Shown in pieces: positions 25,532 to 35,125 of a stretch of 64,000 bases of DNA. The stretch is from JANYCO01 sp035535995 (lineage in GTDB: Bacteria; Bacteroidota; Bacteroidia; Cytophagales; Cytophagaceae), in NCBI GenBank assembly GCA_035535995.1, contig DATLOZ010000027.1:137848-201847 (forward strand), written 5' to 3'. The position numbers were made by a program, and so were the translations under genes. The notes under the pieces are model-generated. The model searched no databases. It saw only the letters and a list, made by a program, of their open reading frames with translations, and had not been told where the DNA came from. Each line of letters begins with the position of its first letter. Positions within the stretch are counted from its first letter, which is position 1.

Positions 25532-27574
25532 TCAAACAAATTTTAGGATAATTATGCTATAGTCATCATTCAGCTCTCTTTTGCCTGTAAACTCGTACAA
25601 ATCGTGCAGCACCTTCTCGGAAAGCTGCTTTGGAGCCAAGCTGATATTTTGTTCCAATACTCGTTTAAGATTATCAAATCCATATTCATCACCCGCTGCA
25701 TTGTTGGCTTCGATGATCCCGTCGGTATACATGATCAGTACATCGTTTTTCTCGAAAGAGTAATTGAATTTTTCGATATGTGATTTATATCCTTCGTTGC
25801 GGAGAATGCCCAAGCCAAGTCCTTTTTGCTCCAGTATTTTGAAAGCTTTTTCTTTTGCCGCATAGTGCAGCGACTGGCAATGGCCGGCGCGCGCGTATTC
25901 AAAGGTACTGTTTTCGAGATCTATAATAAAGAGGCTAAGCGTGATGAAAGAAGCTTTCTCCAGACAGGCGCTTACAGCGTTATTGGCGTACACCATAAAC
26001 TGATCGGCCGGGACTCCCAGCTGTATAAGGCTTTGGAAGATTCCTTTCATTTGCGCCATATTGAAAGAAGCGGTAGTTCCATTACCGGAAACATCGCCGA
26101 TCGTAAGCGCTATTTTTTTGCCGTCGGGGTAAGGATAAATATCATAATAATCGCCTCCCACATCATCTGCCGCCTTAGAGAATGCATGGATCTGCATATG
26201 GTCGTTGAGCACCATATTGGTGGGAAGAAGGCGTTTCTGTACTTCTTTTGCGATCTTCAGCTCTTCACGGTAGCGTTGGTTTTGCAGGGCTTCGGATACC
26301 AGGCGGTAATTTTTGATCGCAAGACTGGCCTGGCTTACAAACGCGTAGAGTACGTCTGTAGCGGTTTTGTCGAAGCCATTGTTTTTATTTTTGATCAAAA
26401 CCAAAGTACCCAAAAATTCATTGTTGGAGGTCAGAGGAAGCATGACCGAAGATTTGTAAGGCAGGCCCTCGATCCTTGTATTATGGCCCAGGTTATTGAA
26501 TGATTTTATGTAGTAGGGCTCCTTTTTAGTATTAATATGATTTTTTCGGAGCACTTTTTTTATCTCAAAAACATCGATCTTGTCGATATGCTGATGGATA
26601 AAAGCTTTAAAGTTCCCCTTTTCATCTACCATTTCCAGCCAGCCGGAATTAGCTTCTACAGAGTTGATACCGCTTTGGAGAAGCAGCTCGTAAATATGTT
26701 CTTCCGATTCTCCTTCCTGGATCGATTGATTTAACTTTTGAAATACTTTTACTTCCTCAATTTTTCGTTCAAACACAGAAGAAGTAGGAAGGTGGAACAT
26801 CAATACCAGCAAGGCCACCAACGCATACAAGGCAATGAAGATAAGCATGCCGAGTACAAATACATTGTCCCAAAGATCCACGCTTAGTTCATTGGTCAAC
26901 TGATGTTCGTAGATCTGCTGCAGATAAATTATACTGATCAGTAAGGTAAATGCCACCAGCACGATGCTGCGCAGTTTCTTTTTATAGTTCAGCAGCGCGA
27001 TCCATTTCACATTGAAAGAAAGGATCAATGCCATTGCTATGAATGGACTGGCGTAGATGTAAAAACTTGCAAGCCGGGTGTCGAAGATAAAAAAGCTGGA
27101 AAGGATCGATAAGAGCACAGAGTATTCAAAGGTATGCCAAAGAATATTCGTGCGGCTGGTACGATGGTAAAGGATCAGTTTTTTCCATACGTAAAATGTG
27201 CTGGAAACAAAGATCACGATCAATCCAAGGTTCAGGTGAAAGAAGATTGAGTAAAGTTTCAAGCTTTCGAAGATCCCTGTAGAAATAAAGAACCGAATAA
27301 ACAGGGAAGACAGAATAGTAGTAATACCAGTAAGAAAAACTTTCCAAAGGTAATCGTCTTGTGTCTCGTGTTTTTGTGTGCCTACCTCTATTTTAAAATA
27401 TAGAAAGGTAAATAAGATGAATAGACAAAGCAGATAGTTGGAGAGAAAATCTGCCAGCGCTGGGTTTAGAATTGGGGTTTCTGAGAAATAAAAAGACAGG
27501 TTGCAAAGAGCAAGCGTGAACCAGCAAAGGAAGGCCAATGAAAAATATAACTTTCTATAAGAGATTACACGCAT
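25532..27574 (-). CDS. Membrane-bound PP2C/SpoIIE-type phosphatase with GAF domain
   Basis: A 680-residue sensor phosphatase. About residues 1-265 hold seven or eight hydrophobic helices. A GAF domain spans roughly 285-430 (NSGWLEMVDEKGNF, SVMLPLTSNNEFLGTLVLIK). The C-terminal SpoIIE/PP2C domain (about 450-680) has metal-binding DVGGDYYD, LTIGDVSGNG and MYTDGIIEA. It is expected to dephosphorylate the STAS protein encoded next in the operon in response to a membrane or cytoplasmic signal; the signal is unknown. First gene of the three-gene partner-switching unit. Confidence 0.9.
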   Translation of the reverse strand: MRVISYRKLYFSLAFLCWFTLALCNLSFYFSETPILNPALADFLSNYLLCLFILFTFLYFKIEVGTQKHETQDDYLWKVFLTGITTILSSLFIRFFISTGIFESLKLYSIFFHLNLGLIVIFVSSTFYVWKKLILYHRTSRTNILWHTFEYSVLLSILSSFFIFDTRLASFYIYASPFIAMALILSFNVKWIALLNYKKKLRSIVLVAFTLLISIIYLQQIYEHQLTNELSVDLWDNVFVLGMLIFIALYALVALLVLMFHLPTSSVFERKIEEVKVFQKLNQSIQEGESEEHIYELLLQSGINSVEANSGWLEMVDEKGNFKAFIHQHIDKIDVFEIKKVLRKNHINTKKEPYYIKSFNNLGHNTRIEGLPYKSSVMLPLTSNNEFLGTLVLIKNKNNGFDKTATDVLYAFVSQASLAIKNYRLVSEALQNQRYREELKIAKEVQKRLLPTNMVLNDHMQIHAFSKAADDVGGDYYDIYPYPDGKKIALTIGDVSGNGTTASFNMAQMKGIFQSLIQLGVPADQFMVYANNAVSACLEKASFITLSLFIIDLENSTFEYARAGHCQSLHYAAKEKAFKILEQKGLGLGILRNEGYKSHIEKFNYSFEKNDVLIMYTDGIIEANNAAGDEYGFDNLKRVLEQNISLAPKQLSEKVLHDLYEFTGKRELNDDYSIIILKFV

Positions 27575-27665
27575 TATCCGGTTTTTAAAAGAAGTCAGGA
27601 GAGCATTACATACTCTCCTGAATCTATGAATTTAGAAAATCAATATTTATTATCAAAATAATTTT

Positions 27666-27719
27666 AAATGTTGAATTATGAGTGATGCATTATAAAGGGA
27701 AACCAAACTAACTCATAAT
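27666..27719. repeat. Heptamer repeat family B, copy 2
   Basis: Units AATGTTG, AATTATG, AGTGATG on the left and ACTCATA, ATTCATA on the right, between the guaB 3' end and the phosphatase gene (tandem, both minus). Confidence 0.75.
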
Positions 27720-27732
27720 TCATACCTTACAA

Positions 27733-29202
27733 TTATCTACTATAATTTGGCGCTTCGCGTGTGATCTGAACATCGTGCGGGTGTGATTCGCGGACACCGG
27801 CGGCAGTTATTTTTACAAATTTAGCTTCTTTCATAGCTTCAATATCGGCAGAACCACAATAGCCCATTCCTGCTTTTAATCCGCCAATAAGTTGATAGAT
27901 TACTTCGTTTACAAGTCCTTTATAGGGTACACGTCCTACGATTCCTTCAGGAACAAGTTTTTTGATATCGTCTTCAGCATCCTGGAAATAACGGTCTTTT
28001 GATCCGTCTTCCATCGCTTCAAGCGAGCCCATGCCGCGGTAAGATTTGAATTTTCTTCCTTCGTAAATGATCATTTCACCCGGAGCTTCTTCAGTACCGG
28101 CGAGCAACGATCCAACCATGATTGTATTGGCACCGGCAGCTATAGCTTTGGCAATATCGCCGGAGAAACGGATTCCACCGTCGGCAATTACAGGGATGCC
28201 TTTTGCTTTAAGTGCTTTCGCTGCTACGTATACTGCTGAAAGCTGTGGTACACCTACGCCAGCAATGATACGGGTAGTGCAGATACTACCAGGTCCGATG
28301 CCTACTTTTACGCCGTCGGCTCCGGCTTCTGCCAGGGCCAGTGCGCCTTCTCCAGTAGCTACGTTTCCGGCTAGTACGTCCAGTTGTTTGTATCTTTGTT
28401 TGATACCTCTTACCGCCTCGATCACTCCTTTGCTATGGCCATGTGCGGTATCCACGCTGATAATGTCTACACCGGCGTTTACAAGTGCTTCTACACGATC
28501 GAGCAGATCAGGAGTAACGCCTACCGCAGCGCCTACGCGCAAGCGGCCGAACTCATCTTTACAAGCCATCGGCCGGTCTTTTTTCTTAATTATATCACGG
28601 TAAGTGATCAGTCCTTTTAGTTTGTTGTTTTTATCTACAATAGGAAGTTTTTCGATCTTATATTCCTGGAGAATTTCTTCTGCTTTTACAAGATCAATTC
28701 CTTCATTGGCAGTGATCAGATTTTCTTTGGTCATGATCTCTGTCACCTTTTTATTTTTGTCTTTCTGAAAACGAAGGTCGCGATTGGTAATGATACCAAC
28801 CAGGATGCCGGATTTATTAATGATCGGGATCCCGCCAATTTTATTGTCGGCCATCATATTCAAAGCATCTGCCAGGATAGCCTCTTCCGGAAGGGTAACA
28901 GGATCGAGGATCATACCGCTTTCGGAGCGTTTTACTCGTTTTACCTGAGAAGCCTGTTCTTCAATACTCATGTTTTTATGAATAAAGCCGAGACCTCCTT
29001 CATGCGCCATGGCAATAGCCATTTTGTATTCGGTAACGGTGTCCATAGCAGCGGAAACCAACGGAATATTCAGACGGATGTTTTTAGAAAGGTTAGTGCT
29101 TGTATCGGTATCGCGGGGAAGTACTTGCGAAAACGCGGGAAGAAGCAGTACATCATCGTAGGTGAGTGCTTCGTACAAAAATTTTGAGGTATCCAGGGAC
29201 AT
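27733..29202 (-). CDS. guaB: Inosine-5'-monophosphate dehydrogenase
   Basis: Oxidises IMP to XMP with NAD+, the committed step to GMP. The 489-residue protein has the TIM barrel split by two CBS domains (about residues 95-220). The catalytic loop GIGPGSICTTR carries the active-site Cys, and DGGIRFSGDIAKA and GMGSLEAM follow. The open frame extends 21 codons upstream, but a TACTTTTG promoter element at 29235-29242 lies inside that extension, so the start is 29202. Works with guaA elsewhere in the window. Confidence 0.97.
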   Translation of the reverse strand: MSLDTSKFLYEALTYDDVLLLPAFSQVLPRDTDTSTNLSKNIRLNIPLVSAAMDTVTEYKMAIAMAHEGGLGFIHKNMSIEEQASQVKRVKRSESGMILDPVTLPEEAILADALNMMADNKIGGIPIINKSGILVGIITNRDLRFQKDKNKKVTEIMTKENLITANEGIDLVKAEEILQEYKIEKLPIVDKNNKLKGLITYRDIIKKKDRPMACKDEFGRLRVGAAVGVTPDLLDRVEALVNAGVDIISVDTAHGHSKGVIEAVRGIKQRYKQLDVLAGNVATGEGALALAEAGADGVKVGIGPGSICTTRIIAGVGVPQLSAVYVAAKALKAKGIPVIADGGIRFSGDIAKAIAAGANTIMVGSLLAGTEEAPGEMIIYEGRKFKSYRGMGSLEAMEDGSKDRYFQDAEDDIKKLVPEGIVGRVPYKGLVNEVIYQLIGGLKAGMGYCGSADIEAMKEAKFVKITAAGVRESHPHDVQITREAPNYSR

Positions 29203-29234
29203 TGCAAATGAGTTTGTGTTACTTATTTGCGGGA

Positions 29235-29242
29235 CAAAAGTA
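29235..29242 (-). promoter_or_regulatory. Promoter of guaB
   Basis: TACTTTTG on the minus strand with a TTG 20 bases further upstream (29263-29265) gives a full Bacteroidota -33/-7 pair, with a leader of about 28 bases. Confidence 0.6.
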
Positions 29243-29291
29243 CTTCTAAATTTTACAAAAACCAAAATTATATCTTTATGCTGAAGATTAA

Positions 29292-29388
29292 GGATACCAG
29301 ATATCAGATGCCAGATTCCGGATAAGTGTTAACAAAATTATTTGTTAGCTTAATTTATCTGGAATCTGGCATCTGGAATCTAGTATCT
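29292..29388. repeat. Heptamer repeat family A, copy 3 (two arms)
   Basis: Left arm units GGATACC, AGATATC, AGATGCC, AGATTCC (29292-29319). Right arm units GGAATCT, GGCATCT, GGAATCT, AGTATCT (29361-29388). It lies in the divergent gap between guaB and the Rrf2 gene. Confidence 0.85.
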
Positions 29389-29431
29389 TTCAAAGGAATT
29401 ATCCAATCTCAAATTTTGTTGATTATTCAGG

Positions 29432-29459
29432 ATCATCAAATTATCAAATCAAAAAATTA
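29432..29459. repeat. Heptamer repeat family F, copy 2
   Basis: Blocks ATCATCA, AATTATC, AAATCAA, AAAATTA, the reverse complement of the words at 10988-11022. Directly upstream of the Rrf2 gene, so it may overlap its promoter region; a TATTTTG element lies just after it. Confidence 0.45.
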
Positions 29460-29481
29460 ATCCCTATTTTGCATATAGATT

Positions 29482-29913
29482 ATGTTATCCAAAAAAGCAA
29501 AATATGCCTTAAAGGCGCTTGTATATCTTGCCAAGAAGCAAGATAGTGAATTAGTATTGATCTCTGAGATCTCAGAACAGGAGCGCATTCCAAAGAAGTT
29601 CCTGGAGCAGATCTTATTAGAGATGAAGAAACATTTTATCCTGCACAGCAAGCGTGGAAAGGAGGGCGGTTATTATCTGAGCAAAAATCCGAATGAAATT
29701 TTTATCGGAAATATCATCCGGATAATCGATGGTCCTCTGGCTCTTATCCCTTGTGTGAGCAAATTGGGTTATCAAAAATGCGAAGAATGTATCGACGAAG
29801 CTACCTGCGAGATCCGTCGATTGATGAAACAGGTGCGCGATTCTACCTGTGATATTCTCGATAATACCACCCTGGAAGACCTGCTTAAGATGCAAGGCAA
29901 GGTCATTTTGTAA
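29482..29913 (+). CDS. Rrf2-family transcriptional regulator
   Basis: A 143-residue winged-helix regulator (MLSKKAKYALKALVYLAK, then RIPKKFLEQILLEMKK and KRGKEGGYYLSK), typical of Rrf2. The C-terminal half holds Cys91, Cys100, Cys103 and Cys109, in the place where IscR/NsrR-type members bind an iron-sulfur cluster, though the spacing here is closer to CymR-like or redox-responsive relatives. Possible roles are control of cysteine or sulfur metabolism, or redox sensing. A TATTTTG element lies about ten bases before the ATG. Neighbours do not reveal the target. Confidence 0.88.
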   Translation: MLSKKAKYALKALVYLAKKQDSELVLISEISEQERIPKKFLEQILLEMKKHFILHSKRGKEGGYYLSKNPNEIFIGNIIRIIDGPLALIPCVSKLGYQKCEECIDEATCEIRRLMKQVRDSTCDILDNTTLEDLLKMQGKVIL

Positions 29914-30238
29914 TTATTTCCAATAATTTTTGTACAAAAAAAAGAAAAGAAGCTATTTTTTCAGAAAAAGCTTGGAACTAAAACTATATTGATATTATTT
30001 TGCCCATCAATTTAATAGACAATATAGAGTAAGTATAATTTATCAATATCCACCAATTGCCTCATATGTTAATGTTAAACCTCTCGACTAAAATTCACCT
30101 TAACCGGTATTTTTTTATTGCTTCAATCTATACTAAAATTATAGGCTTTATGTATTTACTGTACGCCTGTTGACTCTCTGCTCTTAAATTTCTTTAAATC
30201 CTAATATTTATCTAAAAATCAATCAAATACAAAAAGTC
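29914..30238. other. Long leader/intergenic region before the TonB receptor
   Basis: 325 bases without a gene. It holds a plausible promoter (TTG at 29972-29974, 21 bases, TATTTTG at 29996-30002), which would give the receptor mRNA a leader of about 230 bases. I see no strong hairpin or known riboswitch in it. Confidence 0.4.
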
Positions 30239-33148
30239 ATGAATGGTAAAATCAATACAAAACTATATCTGATCCTACTGGCAGCCTGGCTGATTGCATT
30301 GCCTCAAATGGTATTGGCTCAATCAAATCTGGTAGAAGTTTCAGGACAGCTTATCGATAAAGACACAAAAGAACCACTCGAAGGAGCAACAATCGGAGTG
30401 AAAAACACAACCTATAATGCAGTATCTGATCAGGATGGAAGATTTACCCTGAAAGGTAAACTGGAATACCCGTTTGTACTCGTAATATCTTATCTGGGAT
30501 ATGCCAAACAAGAGATCGAGGTAAAAGATGGAAATGCTAATCTTAACCTCGAACTCACAAGTCAGGAAATCGCCGCCGACGAAGTGGTAGTAACTGCTTC
30601 CAGAGTGGAAGAAAGCAGTCAGAAATCTCCTGTAGCTATTGAAAAACTGGATATCAGAGCGATCAAAGCTACTCCGGCTCCTACGTTTTACGATGCACTT
30701 GAAAACGTAAAAGGAGTGCAGATGACTACCTCCAGCCTTACTTTCAAAGTACCTAACACGCGTGGATTCAATATTCCTAACAACTTCCGCTTTATGCAGC
30801 TGGTAGATGGAGTAGACATGCAATCTGCTACACTGGGTGTGCCGCTGGGAAATGCGATTGGGCCAAACGAGCTTGACATCGAATCCGTAGAGATCACGCC
30901 TGGCGCTGCTTCCGCATTGTATGGGATGAACGCGATCAACGGTATGGCAAACTTGATCAGCAAAAGCCCATTTACTTATCAGGGATTAAGCCTTTACCAA
31001 AGAACCGGAGCAAACCACGTAGACGGCATCGATCATGCACCAGCGTTGATGACAGAATCTTCTGTTCGTTATGCAAAAGCATTTAACAACAAATTTGCTT
31101 TCAAAGTAAACGGAAGCTACATGCAAGGAGTAGACTGGATCTCTAATACCAAAACAGACCAGAACCCGCAAAACCTGACTTCAGCAAACCCCAACTTCCC
31201 TGAACTATCAGGTAATAACAACAACCCTGCCTATGATGCATGGAACAAATATGGAGACGAAAGCAACAACAACGTACCAATCTCTGTGTTCTACCAAGGC
31301 AAAGATCAAACCTTCAACGTAAGACGTACAGGATACTGGGAAAAAGATCTATATAATCCGCTAGTGAAAAATATTAAAGCCGATGGATCTCTCCACTACA
31401 GATTTGGAAATGGATGGGAAGCTTCTTATGGTTATCGCTTTGGCTTATTGGACGGGACTTTCCAACGTGGTAACAAGATCAGATTACAAAACGCAACAGT
31501 TCAAAACCATAAAGTGGAATTGAAAAATAAAAACCTTGTAGTGCGTGGGTACATGTCAATCGAAAATACCGGTGACTCTTACAACTTGAAACCACTGTCT
31601 GATAACCTTGATCTGGCCAGTGTCTCTACTACTGATTGGACAAATAAATTTCAATCTACTTTGCAGGATGAACTCAACAACGGCGTAGCGCTCGCACAAG
31701 CGATGAATGACGCCAGAGCTTTTGCAGATCAGGGAAGAGCTACCCCTGGTACAGATCAATTCAATTCATTGAAAAACCAGATCATCAAGACCAATAACTG
31801 GGACATCGCTTCCAACGTGCCAGGTGCGCCGGCTACAGGTGGTGCGGCTTTGAAACAAAGAAGTAATATGTACCACGGTGATTTGCAATACAACCTAAGC
31901 GAAAAAATAAAAGTAGTAGATGTGCTTGTAGGGGCTGATTACAGAACATATCAAATTATTCCTGATGGAAACAATTTCGTAGACTTCTCCAAACCTGTAG
32001 ACCAAAGAAGTACTCCAGGTGGTAAGGATGTATACTATACCAAATTCGGTGGCTTCGGTCAGGTTACGAAAAGACTTTTCAAAGAAAAATTGAAACTGGT
32101 AGGATCTTTACGTTACGACAAAAACCTTGATTTCAAATATAAGTTGAATCCAAGAGCGGCCGTAGTATATACGCTGAAAGAAAAACACAACTTCAGAGCT
32201 TCTTATCAGAACGGTTACCGTTTCCCTTCTTTGTTTGAAGCATTGTCTTATGTAAACAACGGTGGTGTAAGAAGAGTAGGAGGACTAGCAGAAGTGAACA
32301 ATGGTTTGGGTTATCTTGAGAACTCTTATACACTTGCTTCTATTAACAATTTCACCAACGCTGTAAATAACGATGTAGCCAATGGTTACAACAAATCACA
32401 AGCAGCATTGATGGAAAAAGGATTGCTTCAGCAAACGAACCTGAAAACAATCCAGCCAGAACAAATCAACTCGTTTGAAGTTGGATACAAGAGTGTGGTA
32501 TTTAACAACAAAGTAGTGATCGATCTAGATGGATATTTCAACATCTATCATGGATTCCTTGGCCAGGTAGACGTAGCTGTACCCACTACCGGAAAAGTAG
32601 GAAGCGACGAAGCTGCAATGGATATGCTGAACAAAGCAAACCAAACAAGATACAGAGTATACACCAATGCAAAAAATGTATACCGTAACTACGGTTCTGC
32701 ACTTGGTCTAACGTATAACTTCTATAAAAAATACACCATCTCAGGAAACTTAAGTTTCAATACACTAATCTCCAATAAAACACAAGATGTATTCGTAACA
32801 GGTTTCAACACCCCAAAATGGATGACCAATATTTCATTAGGAAACCGCGAATTGTTTAAAAATTTCGGATTCAATGTAGTATTCAGATGGCAGGATAAAT
32901 TCTTATGGCAAAGTCCTCTTGCCAATGGCGAAGTACCTGCTTACTATACGTTCGATGCACAAGTAAACTATAGAGTGCCTAAAGCAAAAGCAACAGTGAA
33001 ACTTGGAGGTACCAATGTACTTAACAGAAGATACATCCAATACGCAGCGGGCCCAACTATCGGAGCACTGTACTACGTAGCAATTACCTTCGACGGCTTG
33101 TTGACCGGCGAGAACAAAAAACAAAAGCAACAGCAAGAGCAACAATAG
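30239..33148 (+). CDS. TonB-dependent outer membrane receptor with carboxypeptidase-regulatory N-domain
   Basis: A 969-residue outer membrane beta-barrel. It has a signal peptide (about 1-27, ending VLAQ), then a CarboxypepD_reg-like domain (VSGQLIDKDTKEPLEGATIGVKNT, about 33-115). A TonB plug follows (VVVTASRVEESSQKSP through DIESVEITPGAASALYGMNAINGMANLISK, about 118-245), then the barrel to the C terminus. The tail is unusually basic and Gln-rich (KKQKQQQEQQ) instead of ending in an aromatic residue. No SusD partner follows; the next gene, 21 bases away, encodes an SGNH-like lipoprotein, which suggests a two-gene uptake or surface unit. The substrate is unknown. Confidence 0.93.
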   Translation: MNGKINTKLYLILLAAWLIALPQMVLAQSNLVEVSGQLIDKDTKEPLEGATIGVKNTTYNAVSDQDGRFTLKGKLEYPFVLVISYLGYAKQEIEVKDGNANLNLELTSQEIAADEVVVTASRVEESSQKSPVAIEKLDIRAIKATPAPTFYDALENVKGVQMTTSSLTFKVPNTRGFNIPNNFRFMQLVDGVDMQSATLGVPLGNAIGPNELDIESVEITPGAASALYGMNAINGMANLISKSPFTYQGLSLYQRTGANHVDGIDHAPALMTESSVRYAKAFNNKFAFKVNGSYMQGVDWISNTKTDQNPQNLTSANPNFPELSGNNNNPAYDAWNKYGDESNNNVPISVFYQGKDQTFNVRRTGYWEKDLYNPLVKNIKADGSLHYRFGNGWEASYGYRFGLLDGTFQRGNKIRLQNATVQNHKVELKNKNLVVRGYMSIENTGDSYNLKPLSDNLDLASVSTTDWTNKFQSTLQDELNNGVALAQAMNDARAFADQGRATPGTDQFNSLKNQIIKTNNWDIASNVPGAPATGGAALKQRSNMYHGDLQYNLSEKIKVVDVLVGADYRTYQIIPDGNNFVDFSKPVDQRSTPGGKDVYYTKFGGFGQVTKRLFKEKLKLVGSLRYDKNLDFKYKLNPRAAVVYTLKEKHNFRASYQNGYRFPSLFEALSYVNNGGVRRVGGLAEVNNGLGYLENSYTLASINNFTNAVNNDVANGYNKSQAALMEKGLLQQTNLKTIQPEQINSFEVGYKSVVFNNKVVIDLDGYFNIYHGFLGQVDVAVPTTGKVGSDEAAMDMLNKANQTRYRVYTNAKNVYRNYGSALGLTYNFYKKYTISGNLSFNTLISNKTQDVFVTGFNTPKWMTNISLGNRELFKNFGFNVVFRWQDKFLWQSPLANGEVPAYYTFDAQVNYRVPKAKATVKLGGTNVLNRRYIQYAAGPTIGALYYVAITFDGLLTGENKKQKQQQEQQ

Positions 33149-33169
33149 ATTTCCAAAAAGAAAAGTATC

Positions 33170-34645
33170 ATGAAAAAATTAGCAATAAAAAATTCTAACA
33201 CTCTACTGGCAACAAAAGTCATTTTCATCAGTACACTTTTGCTTTCCATGGAATCTTGCAAAACTAAATTTCACAAAGATTCCGATGCCGGTCCGGCCAC
33301 TGCAGGCTCTGTAAGTTTCAGCAGCTACGTGGCGGTAGGTTCTACCGTCACTGCGGGCTTCGCGGATAACGCCCTTTATACAGAAGGACAAAACTATGCT
33401 TATCCAAATCTGATCGCTGGTAAAATACGCGATGTAAATCCGGGACTAATATTTAATCAGCCGGATATTAATTCGGTAAATGGCTGGTCGGCTACTACGA
33501 AAGGAAGATCCGAGCTTGTGATTCCAAGCTGCCCTGGTCCTTCCATAGGAGGTGTAGCAGTGAATGGAGAATCGTCTGTACTTCCATATACAGGAACGAA
33601 AGCTACGCTAAACAATCTGGCTGTGCCATTCCTACCTACTGATAGTATCAACGTTGCTACGATCACAGCTGGCGCTAAATCTACAAACCCTTATCCTTAT
33701 TTCACAAGGGTTACCGACGTAGGCACACTGGGGATCGCTTCTGAAGCGAAGAAGAGAGGAGCCAGCTTTTTCACTATTTACCTGGGAGACGTAGATGCAT
33801 TGAAATATGCTACCAGCGGTGGTACAAAAACCATGATCTCTACTGCTTCTTTCAGACAAAATATCGAAAACCTTTTGGATAGTTTGCTGTCTGTGCCAGG
33901 TTCGAAAGGAGTGATCGCGAATATTCCTTATGTAGATCAATTCCCAATCGTAACGGTCAACAACAGAAGATTGACCAGTACAACCGATCCTGCAAAAAAT
34001 CCTGTAAGACTATCGGCTGCTGCTGCTGCGATTTTCAATGCAGACTTAGGACAGAATCTTTTTAGCGGAGCTACAGGAGCAAAAAGTTATTATGCTATTA
34101 CGACTGGTACTGGTAGTGTAAGACAACTGGATCCTGCAAAAGATTTTGTAGTAACCTCCAGCGTACTTAATAAATCCGGGATCGGGAAAGTAGACTCTGC
34201 TTCAGTAAGAAGCTGTACTCCGGATAATACTCCCAGAGATTCTTCAGGATTCAAAGCACCTTTTGCCAATAGTGCTGTACTTGATAAAGCGGAGATCGTA
34301 GCGCTGCGCGCGCAGATCGATGATTATAACAATGCTATCGCTACTGCAGTGGCGGCAAGAAATGCAGGTGGCGTAAGAGTGGCAATCGTTGACCTGAATG
34401 CATTCTTTCGTAAGCTGAGTGATCCTTTGTACGGTATCCAATACGGTACACAAGAAATTATTCGTACCAACCATCCCGCACTCGGCCCGGATTTCGGCGG
34501 ATTCTTTTCGCTGGACAGAACGAATCCTACTCCTAAAGGACAAGCATTGCTGGCCAATGAATTTATCAAAGCAATTAATAATACCTTCGGCTCAAGCCTG
34601 AAACTCTATGATCCATCAGGCTTCAGAGCCAATTTAATTCCATAG
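33170..34645 (+). CDS. SGNH/GDSL-hydrolase-like lipoprotein lacking catalytic Ser and His
   Basis: A 491-residue protein with a lipoprotein signal (about residues 1-30, STLLLSMESC, Cys near 30) and an SGNH-hydrolase fold. Block I, which in relatives reads GNSLTAGFSDGALY, here reads GSTVTAGFADNALY, so the nucleophile position is Thr59. Block V, normally DGVHP, reads DRTNP (Asp449, Asn452), so the catalytic His is Asn. The rest of the fold, including the typical C-terminal LLANEFIKAIN helix, is intact. It probably is not an active hydrolase but a binding or structural lipoprotein working with the TonB receptor encoded just upstream. Confidence 0.85.
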   Translation: MKKLAIKNSNTLLATKVIFISTLLLSMESCKTKFHKDSDAGPATAGSVSFSSYVAVGSTVTAGFADNALYTEGQNYAYPNLIAGKIRDVNPGLIFNQPDINSVNGWSATTKGRSELVIPSCPGPSIGGVAVNGESSVLPYTGTKATLNNLAVPFLPTDSINVATITAGAKSTNPYPYFTRVTDVGTLGIASEAKKRGASFFTIYLGDVDALKYATSGGTKTMISTASFRQNIENLLDSLLSVPGSKGVIANIPYVDQFPIVTVNNRRLTSTTDPAKNPVRLSAAAAAIFNADLGQNLFSGATGAKSYYAITTGTGSVRQLDPAKDFVVTSSVLNKSGIGKVDSASVRSCTPDNTPRDSSGFKAPFANSAVLDKAEIVALRAQIDDYNNAIATAVAARNAGGVRVAIVDLNAFFRKLSDPLYGIQYGTQEIIRTNHPALGPDFGGFFSLDRTNPTPKGQALLANEFIKAINNTFGSSLKLYDPSGFRANLIP

Positions 34646-34673
34646 TTACTTGTTGTTTTAGTTTGAATTTGAA

Positions 34674-34704
34674 AAAGGTTGGTCTCAATGGCCGACCTTT
34701 TTTG
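34674..34704 (+). terminator. Rho-independent terminator after the receptor-lipoprotein pair
   Basis: Stem AAAGGTTGGTC / GGCCGACCTTT (with G-U pairs), 5-base loop, followed by TTTT. Confidence 0.88.
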
Positions 34705-34711
34705 TTTAGAT

Positions 34712-34752
34712 GCCGTTGTTGGAGCTTTCTCAGAGAAAGCTCCAATAACGGC
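34712..34752. repeat. Long perfect-stem palindrome
   Basis: Arms GCCGTT...TTGGAGCTTTCT and their complement around a 3-base loop give a stem of about 18 base pairs with one mismatch. There is no T-run after it, so it is not a classical terminator. It lies eight bases after the previous terminator, within the 480-base gap before the symporter. Confidence 0.7.
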
Positions 34753-34799
34753 AAAAGTTAAATTTTTAGCTATATACCCGAGAGCAGTATTAAAACAGC

Positions 34800-34827
34800 A
34801 TAAAACTTTTAACCTTAAACTTTCAAC
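34800..34827. repeat. Heptamer repeat family C, copy 2
   Basis: Units ATAAAAC, TTTTAAC, CTTAAAC, TTTCAAC, the same words as at 15860-15901. The rest of the gap to 35125 is AT-rich; I see no gene in it, only a 13-codon ATG-led frame at 35022 that I do not support. Confidence 0.6.
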
Positions 34828-35125
34828 TAAAATTTGTACATTCCTCATAATCTCTTGTGACAAAAAATAATTTATCTCAAATCGAAAAACGTTTGTGCAA
34901 TTTATAGGCTTATAAAAAGTTATTTTGTTCATTAATCCTTAAAAATCAGGCATTAAAATTTTTACTGATTTGATTTTTTGTATATTTAAAGCTTTGGCAG
35001 AAAGGGCCGGGCTCTTCTCAAAAATGCTTCAGATGAAAATACCGATGCCAAAAAAGATCCGGTAATATTTTAAAAAGCACTAAAAGATAAAACTTCACCT
35101 GTGTTTTTTCTGTATAATATGACAA

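Noticed and set aside
25826..26503. 225-codon plus-strand frame inside the phosphatase gene
   Set aside because: It lies antisense to a clearly coding PP2C/GAF region and shows no family features.
33170..34645. Active GDSL lipase annotation for the lipoprotein
   Set aside because: The nucleophile position is Thr and the DxxH His is Asn, so activity is not supported despite the conserved fold.
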